A stretch of 37,304 bases of DNA from UBA6902 sp964393845 (lineage in GTDB: Bacteria; Nitrospirota; Thermodesulfovibrionia; UBA6902), in contig CAYMUX010000017.1 in the NCBI GenBank assembly GCA_964393845.1, positions 1 through 37,304 on the forward strand. Reading direction: 5' to 3'. The position numbers and the translations under genes were made by a program. The first letter of the stretch is position 1. Each line of letters starts with the position of its first letter. Under the pieces are notes generated by a model. The model ran no database searches and was not told where the DNA came from. It was given only the letters and a program-made list of their open reading frames with translations. Below are positions 30,082 through 37,304 of the stretch, piece by piece.

Positions 30082-31311
30082 TTGAAAAGTATGGCATATC
30101 CAAAAATTCTTGCAATGATCATGGCTGGAGGAAGGGGTGAAAGGCTTTTCCCCCTGACATTTGAGCGTTCCAAACCGTCGGTTCCTTTTGGCGGACGATA
30201 TCGTATAGTAGATTTTGTTCTCAGCAATCTCATCAATTCCCATATTTATTCCATCTATCTTCTTGTGCAATACAAATCGCAGTCATTAATTGAGTATATA
30301 AGAGAAAATTGGGGGCTTTCTTCCGTAATCAGTGACCATTTTGTTACTGTTGTCCCGCCGCAGATGAGGTATGGTCCGGATTGGTTTCAGGGCACGGCAA
30401 ATGCCGTTTTCCAGAACTTGAATCTTATCCGTCAGCACAAGCCGGAGCTTGTTATTGTTTTCGGGGCCGACCATGTTTATCGAATGGATATAAGACAGAT
30501 GATCGATTTCCATCTTGAAAACAATGCCAGTGTTACAGTAGCTGCAATGCCGGTACCCATTAAGCAAGCCAGTGAATTCGGCATTATTGATGCTGAAGAT
30601 AATGGAAGAATCAAAGCCTTTATGGAAAAACCTAAAAATCCTCCTCCGATGCCGAATGACCCGACAAGGGCTTACTGCTCAATGGGGAATTATATTTTTA
30701 ATACAGACGCGTTAATTAAGGGGCTTATACAGGCTGAGCGAAACAAGGAGAATGATTTCGGCAAGAATGTAATACCTAATTTACTGAATGAAGGCGAAAA
30801 GCTTTTTGCATATAATTTTGCTACTAACACAATAGCAGGAGCCAAGCCCTATGAAGAACAGGGGTACTGGAGAGATGTGGGGTCGATAAAGGCTTTCTGG
30901 GATGCACATCAGGATATGCTGGGACATAAGCCGGTTTTTGAAATAAATAACGAACTCTGGCCTATACGCCCCTCACGGAATGAGATGCCTGCTACAAAAA
31001 TCATGGGCGGAGAAATTACAAATAGTATAATTGCCGAAGGGGTGCTTATCAATAAATCAAAGATAACAAATTCTGTTATTCGCCGCGGCGTTGTTATTGA
31101 AGACGGCGTTGAGATAAAGGATTCAATTATTATGGATTATGTGGTGTTGAAAAAGGGTTGTAATATAAATAAGACAATCATTGATTCATTCAATATAATC
31201 GAAGAAGATGTTCATATCGGATACGATATCAAGAAACCATACTGGCGTGCTCATTTGGACCCTTCAGGGATTTCTGTTATAGCAAGTGAAAAGCATACAG
31301 CCAGGCTTTAA
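30082..31311 (+). CDS. glgC: Glucose-1-phosphate adenylyltransferase
   Basis: A 409-residue ADP-glucose pyrophosphorylase, which makes ADP-glucose from glucose-1-phosphate and ATP, the committed step of glycogen synthesis. The nucleotidyltransferase core has the start KILAMIMAGGRGERLFPLT, PSVPFGGRYRIVDFVLSN, WFQGTANAVFQN, VFGADHVYRMD and FMEKP. The C-terminal left-handed beta-helix carries the hexapeptide-like stretch NSIIAEGVLINKSKITNSVIRRGVVIEDG (by position 311-339). The longest frame starts with TTG 30082; ATG 30091 (MAYPKILAM) is equally plausible with AGAGG further upstream. No other glycogen gene lies in the window. Confidence 0.96.
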   Translation: MKSMAYPKILAMIMAGGRGERLFPLTFERSKPSVPFGGRYRIVDFVLSNLINSHIYSIYLLVQYKSQSLIEYIRENWGLSSVISDHFVTVVPPQMRYGPDWFQGTANAVFQNLNLIRQHKPELVIVFGADHVYRMDIRQMIDFHLENNASVTVAAMPVPIKQASEFGIIDAEDNGRIKAFMEKPKNPPPMPNDPTRAYCSMGNYIFNTDALIKGLIQAERNKENDFGKNVIPNLLNEGEKLFAYNFATNTIAGAKPYEEQGYWRDVGSIKAFWDAHQDMLGHKPVFEINNELWPIRPSRNEMPATKIMGGEITNSIIAEGVLINKSKITNSVIRRGVVIEDGVEIKDSIIMDYVVLKKGCNINKTIIDSFNIIEEDVHIGYDIKKPYWRAHLDPSGISVIASEKHTARL

Positions 31312-31475
31312 TTTCATTGAAAATATTTAAAAGACTATTATCCTCTGAATGCAGGCTAAAACTTGCGGCTACTTTTCTTAAATCCCCAAGGCTATTTTTA
31401 TACGTTTAGACTTTAAACCCGATATGTTAAGATATTAAAAATTTTTGCTGTATAAGAAAGGATTAATCTGAAACA

Positions 31476-32591
31476 ATGAAGAAGAAGCATAATAAATCAT
31501 CATGTCCGGGCAGTCGAGGATATTTAAACCCTCAGCCTATCAATAAAGGCATGACAGTTGATCAGGTAATTGAAAGCGCCATGTTTTCATTCAATGCCGG
31601 AACGTTCAGAAAGGCTTGCGAGTTGTTTGCAGGACACATGGCTCAGGAAAATGTAAGGATAGGTGTTTCACTTGCAGGGGCCCTTGTTCCAGCCGGAATC
31701 GGCCGCAGCTGTTTAATCCCTATGATGAAGGCAGGATTGATCGATTGGCTGGTGTCAACCGGCGCAAACCTGTATCACGACCTTCACTATGTACTCGGCT
31801 ATGAATTCTGTGAGGGACACGCGGCGGTTGATGACGGAGAATTGCGGGAAAAAGGGATCATCAGGATATATGATATCTTCATGGATTATAATGCCCTGCT
31901 TGATACGGACAATTTCGTCCGCGAGACAATTCGCCGTGAAAGGTCCGGTCTGCCGGACCCCTGTTCAAGCGCCGACATTCACGCACTTTTAGGGAAAGAG
32001 ATCATAAGGATAAACCCAGATTTAAAAGATAAGAGCCTGCTTGCCGTTGCTTATGAAGCGGGAGTGCCTGTTCATACTTCATCACCGGCGGATTCAAGCA
32101 TTGGAATGAACGTCGCCGCACTGATGCTCGAAGATGAACGTGTTCCCATGGATACACATCTTGATATAAATGAAGTAACAAGCTACGTCTATGACATTAA
32201 GAAAAAAGGCGGTAAAAGCGCGGTTTTGCTGCTTGGCGGCGGTAGTCCCAAAAATTTTGTGCTTCAGACCGAGCCTCATATACAGGAGGTTCTCGGACTT
32301 CAGGAGGAAGGCCATGACTTTTTTATTCAATTCACAGATGCCCGTCCGGATACGGGGGGGCTCAGCGGCGCTACCCCGTCTGAAGCCGTTTCCTGGGGAA
32401 AGATAGACCCTGCAGCGCTTTCAAAAACGATTGTTTCCTACGGGGATTGCAGCCTCATGCTGCCGTTTTTTGTAAGTTATGTTTTAAATAAGTCCCGAAG
32501 CCGCTCTGTTTCGAGATTAAATGAAAAACGGGACCAGCTTGTCAAGCAGTTAAAAGATGATTACAGAAAATTAGGAAATTATAAAAAGTAG
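31476..32591 (+). CDS. Deoxyhypusine synthase-like protein
   Basis: A 371-residue member of the deoxyhypusine/homospermidine synthase family, a NAD-binding Rossmann-like fold. Matching motifs are VSLAGALVPAGIGRSCLIPMM (62-82), VSTGANLYHDLHYVLG (93-108), HTSSPADSSIG (200-210), LLLGGGSPKNFVLQTEPH (251-268) and SGATPSEAVSWGKI (297-310) with the catalytic Lys309 corresponding to the Lys that forms the imine in the eukaryotic enzyme. Bacteria lack eIF5A, so the true substrate is open: polyamine exchange (for example homospermidine) is the leading option. A short linker of ~20 residues at the N-terminus is extra. The gene is alone, with AAGGA upstream. Confidence 0.88.
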   Translation: MKKKHNKSSCPGSRGYLNPQPINKGMTVDQVIESAMFSFNAGTFRKACELFAGHMAQENVRIGVSLAGALVPAGIGRSCLIPMMKAGLIDWLVSTGANLYHDLHYVLGYEFCEGHAAVDDGELREKGIIRIYDIFMDYNALLDTDNFVRETIRRERSGLPDPCSSADIHALLGKEIIRINPDLKDKSLLAVAYEAGVPVHTSSPADSSIGMNVAALMLEDERVPMDTHLDINEVTSYVYDIKKKGGKSAVLLLGGGSPKNFVLQTEPHIQEVLGLQEEGHDFFIQFTDARPDTGGLSGATPSEAVSWGKIDPAALSKTIVSYGDCSLMLPFFVSYVLNKSRSRSVSRLNEKRDQLVKQLKDDYRKLGNYKK

Positions 32592-32593
32592 GA

Positions 32594-32608
32594 GCGAGGT
32601 TCTCTCGC
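32594..32608. terminator. Short hairpin between convergent genes
   Basis: gcgag (32594-32598) pairs with ctcgc (32604-32608) three bases after the deoxyhypusine-synthase-like stop and 15 bp before the end of the convergent flavin reductase gene. The context (gtaggagcgag...ctcgccccc) is a weaker version of the TAGGGGC palindrome family. A terminator role is possible but not strong. Confidence 0.4.
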
Positions 32609-32622
32609 CCCCTGCATCAATA

Positions 32623-33156
32623 TTATTTGTATTGCAGATCCAACCTTATTTCCCCCGTAGAGCCGATACTTATTAATTTTGAATAGTGTATTGAATAGAG
32701 ATGATTTACCAGGTCAGGATTACCGTGTGTCGCCACGACATTCGCGATGTAAACCGTATGGTCTCCGGTCTCAACCTGTTTCACAATTTTGCATTCATAC
32801 GCAACGGTAGAGCCTTCAATCATGGGAGGTTTTACACACTTCGAATGTACAGGCCTGAATTCTGTTTCCTGGAACTTGTCCATATCTCTCCCGCTTTTTG
32901 TGCCGCATATCCATGCGTCTTTCTCCTGACCTTCTGAGGGGAAGCAAAGCACAAACTCCTTATGGTGTTCGAGGCATTCATGAGAGTATTTCTGATGTCC
33001 TACTGATATAGCTATCATTAATGGGTCCCATGACGTAAACATCCACCACGAAAGACCTATAATATTTGGTCTCTCCCTGTTATCAAGTGTTACAGCTAAT
33101 ACATATGGAAACGGTGAAGCCAGTTCAAATGCCTCGTTTTTGTCGATTTCCTTCAT
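32623..33156 (-). CDS. Flavin reductase / flavoredoxin-like protein
   Basis: A 177-residue protein of the FMN-binding flavin-reductase-like (split-barrel) family. Supporting sequence: PYVLAVTLDNRERPNIIGLSWWMFTSWDPLMIAISV by position 17-52, where the T-x-x-x-x-x-P-N-x-x-x-x-S-W pattern binds FMN, then HECLEHHKEFVLCFPSE and the dimer-side GDHTVYIANVVATHG. Such proteins bind FMN and transfer electrons in anaerobes (flavoredoxin) or reduce flavin for monooxygenases. The partner is not visible. A palindrome at 33226-33239 lies 70 bp upstream of the ATG and could be its operator. Confidence 0.85.
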   Translation of the reverse strand: MKEIDKNEAFELASPFPYVLAVTLDNRERPNIIGLSWWMFTSWDPLMIAISVGHQKYSHECLEHHKEFVLCFPSEGQEKDAWICGTKSGRDMDKFQETEFRPVHSKCVKPPMIEGSTVAYECKIVKQVETGDHTVYIANVVATHGNPDLVNHLYSIHYSKLISIGSTGEIRLDLQYK

Positions 33157-33225
33157 AATTTCCCTCCGGTAAATTTGATAGTACGGTTATAAAAGACGAT
33201 TACATAGATAATTTTTTATCAGTGA

Positions 33226-33239
33226 GAATGATATCATTC
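33226..33239. promoter_or_regulatory. 14-bp palindrome upstream of the flavin reductase gene
   Basis: gaatgatatcattc (33226-33239) is its own reverse complement, in the 104-bp gap upstream of the flavin reductase gene. It partly resembles iron-type (Fur) boxes, which are built of GATAAT-like hexamers, but only loosely. It is offered as a candidate operator without a named regulator. Confidence 0.3.
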
Positions 33240-33260
33240 CTATTTGATCTTTGGCATTTG

Positions 33261-34166
33261 TCATTCATAATTTATTAAAAAGGTTTTCACTTCTTTTAAA
33301 CCGGGAATTCCCGCCCGCCCGCCTAATCTTCTGCATTTTAACGCTGCAAAGGCAGATGCAAAACGCACAACATCTTTTATATCCCGACCCTGCAAGAGCC
33401 CATAAATGTAGCCTCCATGAAAAACATCACCTGCACCTGTTGTGTCCACGACTTCAACGTTAAAAGCCGGTGTTCGGAATATTTCATCTCCGGCGAGTGT
33501 TATGCTTCCCTTATTGCCAAGAGTAATTGTTGCTGCCTTTGAGCCGAAGGGCTTCATATTTAAAATGGCTCTTTCAGGTTAAAACTGTTTTCCATCATTA
33601 ACTAATTCCCGGGCAAATTCCTCAGAGCCCACTACATAGTCGCACAAGTGCGCAAGTTCAATTATGCCTTCCCTCGTTCTGCCGGCATCAAGCATAACAG
33701 GGATGTTCCTTTCGCGGGCTTTTCGGGCGGCATAAATAGACACTTCAGCCATAAGTCCATCAATAAGGAAGAAATCCGCATTAGAAAGAAAATCATCCGG
33801 CAGCTCATATGGTTTTAATGGCCCCGCAGAAGGCCGTTTCCAGAAGATGGTCCTTTTCCCGCTGCCTTTTTCAATGCATATAAAAGCAACCTGCGATTCG
33901 GAACGGGGTCTTGTCAGGAGTCCTTTGAGGTCGATGTTTTCTGATTTAAGAGAGTCTTTGATATTATCCCCGGCTTCATCGTCACCGACTATGCCGCAGA
34001 AGCTGCAGTTTATCCCGAGTCTTGCAAGGCTGACGAGCGCAGTTGCAACTGGGCCGCCTCCGGCCGTAGTCCATTCAAGGACTTCTTTTTTTGTATCCGG
34101 TTCGGGAAAGGAATCTACAATAAATAAATTATCAAGTGAGCATTGGCCAAGTCCTGCAACTTTCAT
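33261..34166 (-). pseudogene. PfkB-family carbohydrate kinase broken by an in-frame stop
   Basis: Two open pieces form one ribokinase-type kinase. The N-terminal piece (34166-33579, 195 residues) has GLGQCSLDNLF and GGGPVATALVSLARLG near 36-51, the substrate-binding half. The C-terminal piece (33557-33261) has the PfkB signature DTTGAGDVFHGG with the catalytic Asp. They are in the same frame and are separated only by TAA (33579-33581) and seven sense codons (P-E-R-A-I-L-N). The combined length, about 301 residues, is normal. One base change (for example CAA or AAA to TAA) explains the break; it may also be a sequence error. The start overlaps the upstream flavodoxin gene by 4 bp. Confidence 0.8.
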
Positions 34167-34837
34167 CCTGTTCTTTCCTTCGATATTACCCGTACAGGTT
34201 CTTTTGCTTCTTTTGAAAGCAGACGAGCAGCGTCTTTTCCAAAACGTCCGGCCTTGTCCGGGTCTGTCTTGTCCCAGCTTGTCAATTCAGTTTTCAAATA
34301 TGTGCGGTAAAATTTTATCAAAGCCTCCCGGTCTTCGTCCGTGAGTTTCTCTACGATTATCCTCCCGCCGAAATATTCCCTCAAGGGAGGTTTTTCCTTT
34401 AACGTCGAATGAAATTGCTCGAAATACCCGTCGATCCTCTTCCTGCCGCTTTCAGTAGCTCCGTCGGTCCCGCATACAATAAAGGATGCTATTACCTTTC
34501 CGTCAAGCATTTCAGCCTGCGATGTTAGGAAATCCAGCAGCCTGTTATGGACGCCGCCTATCCAGACACCGGAGCCGATTATGAACGAATCATATCTTTT
34601 AGCTGTGCCGGGATAGGAAATATCTTCGATGTTGAACAGATCGACTTCTCCATGAATGCCGTTTCGTATCCAGTTGGCCGTGTCCTTTGTCGCGCCGTAT
34701 TTCGTGGCATAGATAAGCGCCGTATTCCCGGCCCCATCTCCTGTCAGTTTTGAAATGCCGCATCCGAAGTTCAACGCCGCTAACGACAGAGCGGCTTTTA
34801 AAAGGAACCCTCTCCTGCTTATCAGATCAGATGACAT
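34163..34837 (-). CDS. Exported flavodoxin-domain lipoprotein (HemG/flavodoxin-like)
   Basis: A 224-residue protein whose signal has a twin-arginine motif (SRRGFLLKA, Arg8-Arg9) and, at the end of the hydrophobic stretch, a lipobox-like NFGC (Cys26). The rest is a flavodoxin fold: TALIYATKYGATKDTANWI (FMN phosphate loop T-x-x-x-G-x-T), then FIIGSGVWIGGVHNRLLDFL for the second FMN loop and FIVCGTDG. Homologues with this fold include HemG protoporphyrinogen oxidases. Tat export would fit a cofactor folded in the cytoplasm. An exported flavodoxin is unusual. It ends with a 4-bp overlap with the broken kinase gene and lies 9 bp after the PNPOx-like gene. Confidence 0.8.
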   Translation of the reverse strand: MSSDLISRRGFLLKAALSLAALNFGCGISKLTGDGAGNTALIYATKYGATKDTANWIRNGIHGEVDLFNIEDISYPGTAKRYDSFIIGSGVWIGGVHNRLLDFLTSQAEMLDGKVIASFIVCGTDGATESGRKRIDGYFEQFHSTLKEKPPLREYFGGRIIVEKLTDEDREALIKFYRTYLKTELTSWDKTDPDKAGRFGKDAARLLSKEAKEPVRVISKERTG

Positions 34838-34846
34838 ATAATCCCC

Positions 34847-35275
34847 CTATGAAAATAATTCTATAAATGTCTTCGGCCCGAAATTTGTTTTCATGGTCCA
34901 GATTGTGGCTGTACCCTTTTTCATCCGGTAGATAGCCAAAAAGTCATATCCCCACTGCTCCACCCATGGTTTCATGAAATCGCGGGACTGCACTATCTCT
35001 TTCTTGAAATCAAGGTCTTCCACAAGCTCAACAGCGCCGCTGACCCGGACCTGAATGAGATCTTCAAATTTGCCGTTATTGAAGCTCATCTCTACGTTTG
35101 GATTTCCGGTCAACTGCTTATGCAGGTCTTTGTTTTTTCCCGTATGGAACACGATACCGTTTTCGTCCGCCCTGTACAGCAGCATTCCCCGGACATGGGG
35201 TTTATCCCCCTCAACTGTTGCCAAGTGAAACAACGGATTGGCGTTCAGAAATTCAAATATTTCGTTTTTGTTCAT
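34847..35275 (-). CDS. PNPOx-fold (pyridoxamine 5'-phosphate oxidase-like) FMN protein
   Basis: A 142-residue split-barrel protein. FEFLNANPLFHLATVEGDKPHVRGM by position 7-31 and the downstream NGIVFHTGKNKDLHKQLTGNPNVEMSF are typical of the pyridoxamine-oxidase-like family, where strands and the H-T-G-K-N-K-D-L-x-K-Q-L helix bind FMN or F420. The short C-terminus has the expected WTMKTNFGPK. Many of these proteins are small flavin reductases of unknown role, often in anaerobes. It is probably in the same transcript as the flavodoxin and DUF3795 genes. AGGAGG precedes the start. Confidence 0.85.
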   Translation of the reverse strand: MNKNEIFEFLNANPLFHLATVEGDKPHVRGMLLYRADENGIVFHTGKNKDLHKQLTGNPNVEMSFNNGKFEDLIQVRVSGAVELVEDLDFKKEIVQSRDFMKPWVEQWGYDFLAIYRMKKGTATIWTMKTNFGPKTFIELFS

Positions 35276-35293
35276 ATTAATCTCCTCCTGTTT

Positions 35294-35641
35294 TCATCTT
35301 TTTATTGAATGCAGTTTCTGACCGGCCATGCGGTCTGCATGTCCATCAAGCCCGATTTCACGGATCTGTCTTATGCATGCGGCCCTGTCCGACCTGAAGA
35401 CCATGCCGAATATTTTAGATATTAAATTATTATACTTCCTGCAATCAAGCGGGTCTGTGAACTGTTTGCAATCCGCACATGTCGCGTAGGCATTGTCCAT
35501 ACAGCATTTACGGACCTTGCACCATGACGCCTTCCGGTTCTCATGGCATCCGGGACACTTTTCTTTGAGATACGACTTACAGGCCCCGCAGTAAAGCCCG
35601 CAGTAAGCAACCAGCCCAGGATTTGATATGATCTCTTTCAT
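35294..35641 (-). CDS. DUF3795 cysteine-rich protein
   Basis: A 115-residue protein with about twelve cysteines. The start VAYCGLYCGACKSYLKEKCPGC (cited by residues 11-32) is the defining DUF3795 motif, followed by CKVRKCCMDNAYATCADCKQFTDPLDC. The Cys pairs suggest a metal or iron-sulfur site. The family is common in anaerobic bacteria and archaea and its function is unknown. The C-terminal helix is basic. It is 18 bp upstream of the PNPOx-like gene with AGGAG before the ATG, so probably co-transcribed. Confidence 0.9.
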   Translation of the reverse strand: MKEIISNPGLVAYCGLYCGACKSYLKEKCPGCHENRKASWCKVRKCCMDNAYATCADCKQFTDPLDCRKYNNLISKIFGMVFRSDRAACIRQIREIGLDGHADRMAGQKLHSIKR

Positions 35642-35737
35642 TTATTGCCCTCCTTAACATACCTTGACCTATTGATTTTTTGCTACCCTTTTCCCAGTCC
35701 CTGGCTTCAGATCATCCACGTTTTCAATGCCGACGGT

Positions 35738-36073
35738 TCATAGTAACTCTTTCCTCACAGGCGACCATGCGTCCACGGCTTTGCATGGCTTGCCGCCTGT
35801 AGAGGCAGAATGAACCTTGTTTGACGGGATCGCTATTACATCACCGGATTTCAAAGTCACGGTTTTCCCATCATAGGCAAAGGTCAGCTCTCCTTCCAGT
35901 ATCATGGTAATCTGCTCTGCTTCGTGTGAATGTTCAGGAAATTTAGTGCCCGGTTCCATTTCAAAATACGTAAGCATTGCCTTCTCAAGACCGACCGCCC
36001 ACATCTTTGCTCCGGGGACGCCTGGTTTCAGTGATAACTTATCATTGTAATATACTTGTATTTCTCTCATCAT
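35738..36073 (-). CDS. Small cupin-domain protein
   Basis: A 111-residue single-domain cupin. Motif 1 is KFPEHSHEAEQITMILEGEL with His-x-His and Glu metal ligands (about residues 44-63), and motif 2 is VIAIPSNKVHSAST with the final His. Length and order are normal for small cupins that bind a divalent metal. Function cannot be given; it may be a dioxygenase or a sensor-like protein. It is 20 bp downstream of the metallo-hydrolase gene and has a GGAGG ribosome-binding site. Confidence 0.9.
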   Translation of the reverse strand: MMREIQVYYNDKLSLKPGVPGAKMWAVGLEKAMLTYFEMEPGTKFPEHSHEAEQITMILEGELTFAYDGKTVTLKSGDVIAIPSNKVHSASTGGKPCKAVDAWSPVRKELL

Positions 36074-36093
36074 TTACCTCCATCGGCACACTG

Positions 36094-37029
36094 CTATTTC
36101 TTCAGATACTTCATCTGAATATTGCCTTTGATGAGGAACTCTCCCTCAGGTCTTGCCGGGACCATCTTTTTGATCTCGGATGTAATATGGTCGACATCAT
36201 TTGAGTGAGCGCTCAATTCTCTTGCGCTCTTGTCAAAGACAGCCAGATAGTCCTTCATTTCCTTCAGGTCTTTCTTCCCAGAAACAGGACCATGCCCCGG
36301 AATGATTACATCTGCATCCATGGACATAATGGAATCGAGCGCCTTGATCCAGCTCTTAATATCACCCTCGGCCAAAAAGGGATGATACCCGGTAAACAGA
36401 ATATCTCCTGCAAACAGAATCTTCTTCTCAGGCAGATATACGATAATGCTTCCGGTCGTATGTGAGGGACCGGGATATATCAGGTCCACCTCCTGGCCGT
36501 CTACATTTATATACATCCTGTAGGGGAACGTCAGCGAGGGATATGCGAGTTTCGTCCCTTCCATGTCGTTTTCAGTTAACCCGTATGCGCCGGCATTTTT
36601 CAGCGCGGCCTCACCGTTATTCTGCAAGTTAATCCTGTCGGATTCATGGGAAATGATAATCGCACCCATCTTCTCGAATTCCGCATTGCCGAAGGAGTGA
36701 TCGAGGTGATAGTGCGTGTTTATGACATACTTGACCGGTTTGTCCGAAACCTTCCGTATATCACTTATAAATCTCTGAGCTTCCTTCGCTGATATAAGGG
36801 TATCAATTACAATGATCCCGTCCCTTCCGACAATGATTCCTGCATTTGCCCCGAAGCTGTTGGCAGGAGAGCCGTGCTTTACGTCCACATAAGAATAGAC
36901 GTTGTCGGCTATTTTTGTTAACCCGCCTTGCGCTGTTGCCGCCTGTGCGAATGTTGCGGAACCGGCAAATACCAAAACGAAAATACATACGACAACAAAC
37001 GTACACCTATAAAACATTTTCTTCATCAC
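36094..37029 (-). CDS. Exported metallo-beta-lactamase-fold hydrolase
   Basis: A 311-residue protein with a Sec signal peptide (about 1-28, cleavage near TFA-QA). The MBL motif NTHYHLDHSFGN gives His106, His108, Asp110, His111; further ligands are in GPSHTTGSIIVYLPE, LFAGDILF and IIPGHGPV. The YSYVDVKHGSPANSFGANAGIIVGRDG start is typical of the SoxH/quinoprotein-associated periplasmic group. It probably binds two metal ions and hydrolyses a small ester or thioester in the periplasm; the substrate is unknown. It leads the cluster that includes the cupin. GGAGG is present upstream of the ATG. Confidence 0.9.
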   Translation of the reverse strand: MMKKMFYRCTFVVVCIFVLVFAGSATFAQAATAQGGLTKIADNVYSYVDVKHGSPANSFGANAGIIVGRDGIIVIDTLISAKEAQRFISDIRKVSDKPVKYVINTHYHLDHSFGNAEFEKMGAIIISHESDRINLQNNGEAALKNAGAYGLTENDMEGTKLAYPSLTFPYRMYINVDGQEVDLIYPGPSHTTGSIIVYLPEKKILFAGDILFTGYHPFLAEGDIKSWIKALDSIMSMDADVIIPGHGPVSGKKDLKEMKDYLAVFDKSARELSAHSNDVDHITSEIKKMVPARPEGEFLIKGNIQMKYLKK

Positions 37030-37137
37030 ATCCTCCTTTATTTATTAAATTTACCACATTAGATTATTAAATCTTTCAGTACATCTCCGATTCTCTTTAT
37101 GCCTTGCTCAATTGATTATACAGTTGCCCCCTGCTAT

Positions 37138-37304
37138 CTACTCCTTTTTCCCTCCGAAAACAGCGAATACCCCGTATTTATAGAAACAGTCTACTTCTTT
37201 GAAACCGGAATCCCGAAGCGCGTTGAACTGGTCATCAAGTGTGTCGGGTTTGTTCTCTTTAAGCGCCTTATACCTCTTTGTTATATCATCGAAGAGGTCC
37301 CGTT
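37138..37304 (-). CDS. C-terminus of a SAM-dependent methyltransferase (partial)
   Basis: The last 54 residues of a protein that begins outside the window, ending at TAG 37138-37140. FNALRDSGFKEVDCFYKYGVFAVFGGKKE (by position within the fragment, residues 26-54) is the familiar C-terminal end of class I methyltransferases of the Methyltransf_11/25 type, where GF-x-x-V-x-C-F-x-K-x-x-x-F-x-x-F-x-G closes the fold. The SAM-binding motifs are not in the window, so the substrate is unknown. A 108-bp gap separates it from the metallo-hydrolase gene; no terminator is clear in it. Confidence 0.7.
   Translation of the reverse strand, partial: RDLFDDITKRYKALKENKPDTLDDQFNALRDSGFKEVDCFYKYGVFAVFGGKKE

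Overview
The window looks like chromosomal DNA from a Gram-negative (diderm) bacterium. The evidence is a secretin, several outer-membrane-type lipoproteins, SecDF-YajC and a HrcA/CIRCE-controlled groESL. The gene mix (MSHA-like pilus platform, cobalamin-type radical SAM protein, deoxyhypusine-synthase-like protein, DUF3795) and the many short intergenic palindromes resemble Nitrospirota or deltaproteobacterial-type genomes. No marker gene here settles the phylum, so this placement is an inference.

Layout. Positions 1-1177: an ORF6N-domain gene on the minus strand, split near its 3' end by a roughly 280-bp unit that carries a tiny GIY-YIG nuclease gene and is bounded by a perfect 14-bp inverted repeat. 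The lost C-terminal codons of the ORF6N gene lie intact on the far side. Positions 1178-8988 (minus): a seven-gene MSHA/type IV pilus-like assembly operon, in transcription order PilM-PilN fusion, PilO-like, MshK/GspB-like, secretin, MshE/GspE ATPase, GspF/MshG, ExeA/MshM ATPase; no pilin or prepilin peptidase gene is present. Positions 9208-10740 (minus): comM. Positions 10910-11675: a small orphan protein and a toxin-first toxin-antitoxin pair.

Positions 11803-18393 (plus): housekeeping genes xseA, xseB, yajC, secD, secF and recJ. Two near-identical copies of a ~167-bp repeat lie 5.03 kb apart in this stretch, behind xseB and behind recJ. Positions 18810-21217 (plus): a four-gene lipoprotein operon (CsgG-like, unknown, DUF4810, DUF799) behind a 12-bp inverted repeat. 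Positions 21535-24188 (plus): a long bifunctional RelA/SpoT protein and an Ogt-type methyltransferase. Then follow, on the minus strand, a B12-binding radical SAM protein, groEL, groES with a perfect CIRCE operator, and a rhomboid protease. The tmRNA gene ssrA (29590-29937, CCA encoded) comes next, then glgC and a deoxyhypusine-synthase-like gene on the plus strand.

Positions 32623-37304 (minus) hold a loose set of redox and metabolic genes: flavin reductase, a PfkB kinase broken by one in-frame TAA, a flavodoxin with an export/lipoprotein signal, a PNPOx-fold protein, DUF3795, a cupin, an exported metallo-beta-lactamase-fold hydrolase and the 3' end of a methyltransferase.

The most notable observation is the GIY-YIG unit at 190-470. 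Removing exactly 280 bp restores a full ORF6N reading frame of 173 codons, which suggests a minimal mobile unit built only of a nuclease gene and its terminal repeats. Other points of interest are the 84-bp in-frame duplication in the ExeA-like ATPase, the altered c-di-GMP motif of the MshE-like ATPase, the unusual tmRNA resume codon, the exported flavodoxin and several families of dispersed palindromes. No CRISPR array, tRNA, rRNA, prophage or classical insertion sequence was seen.
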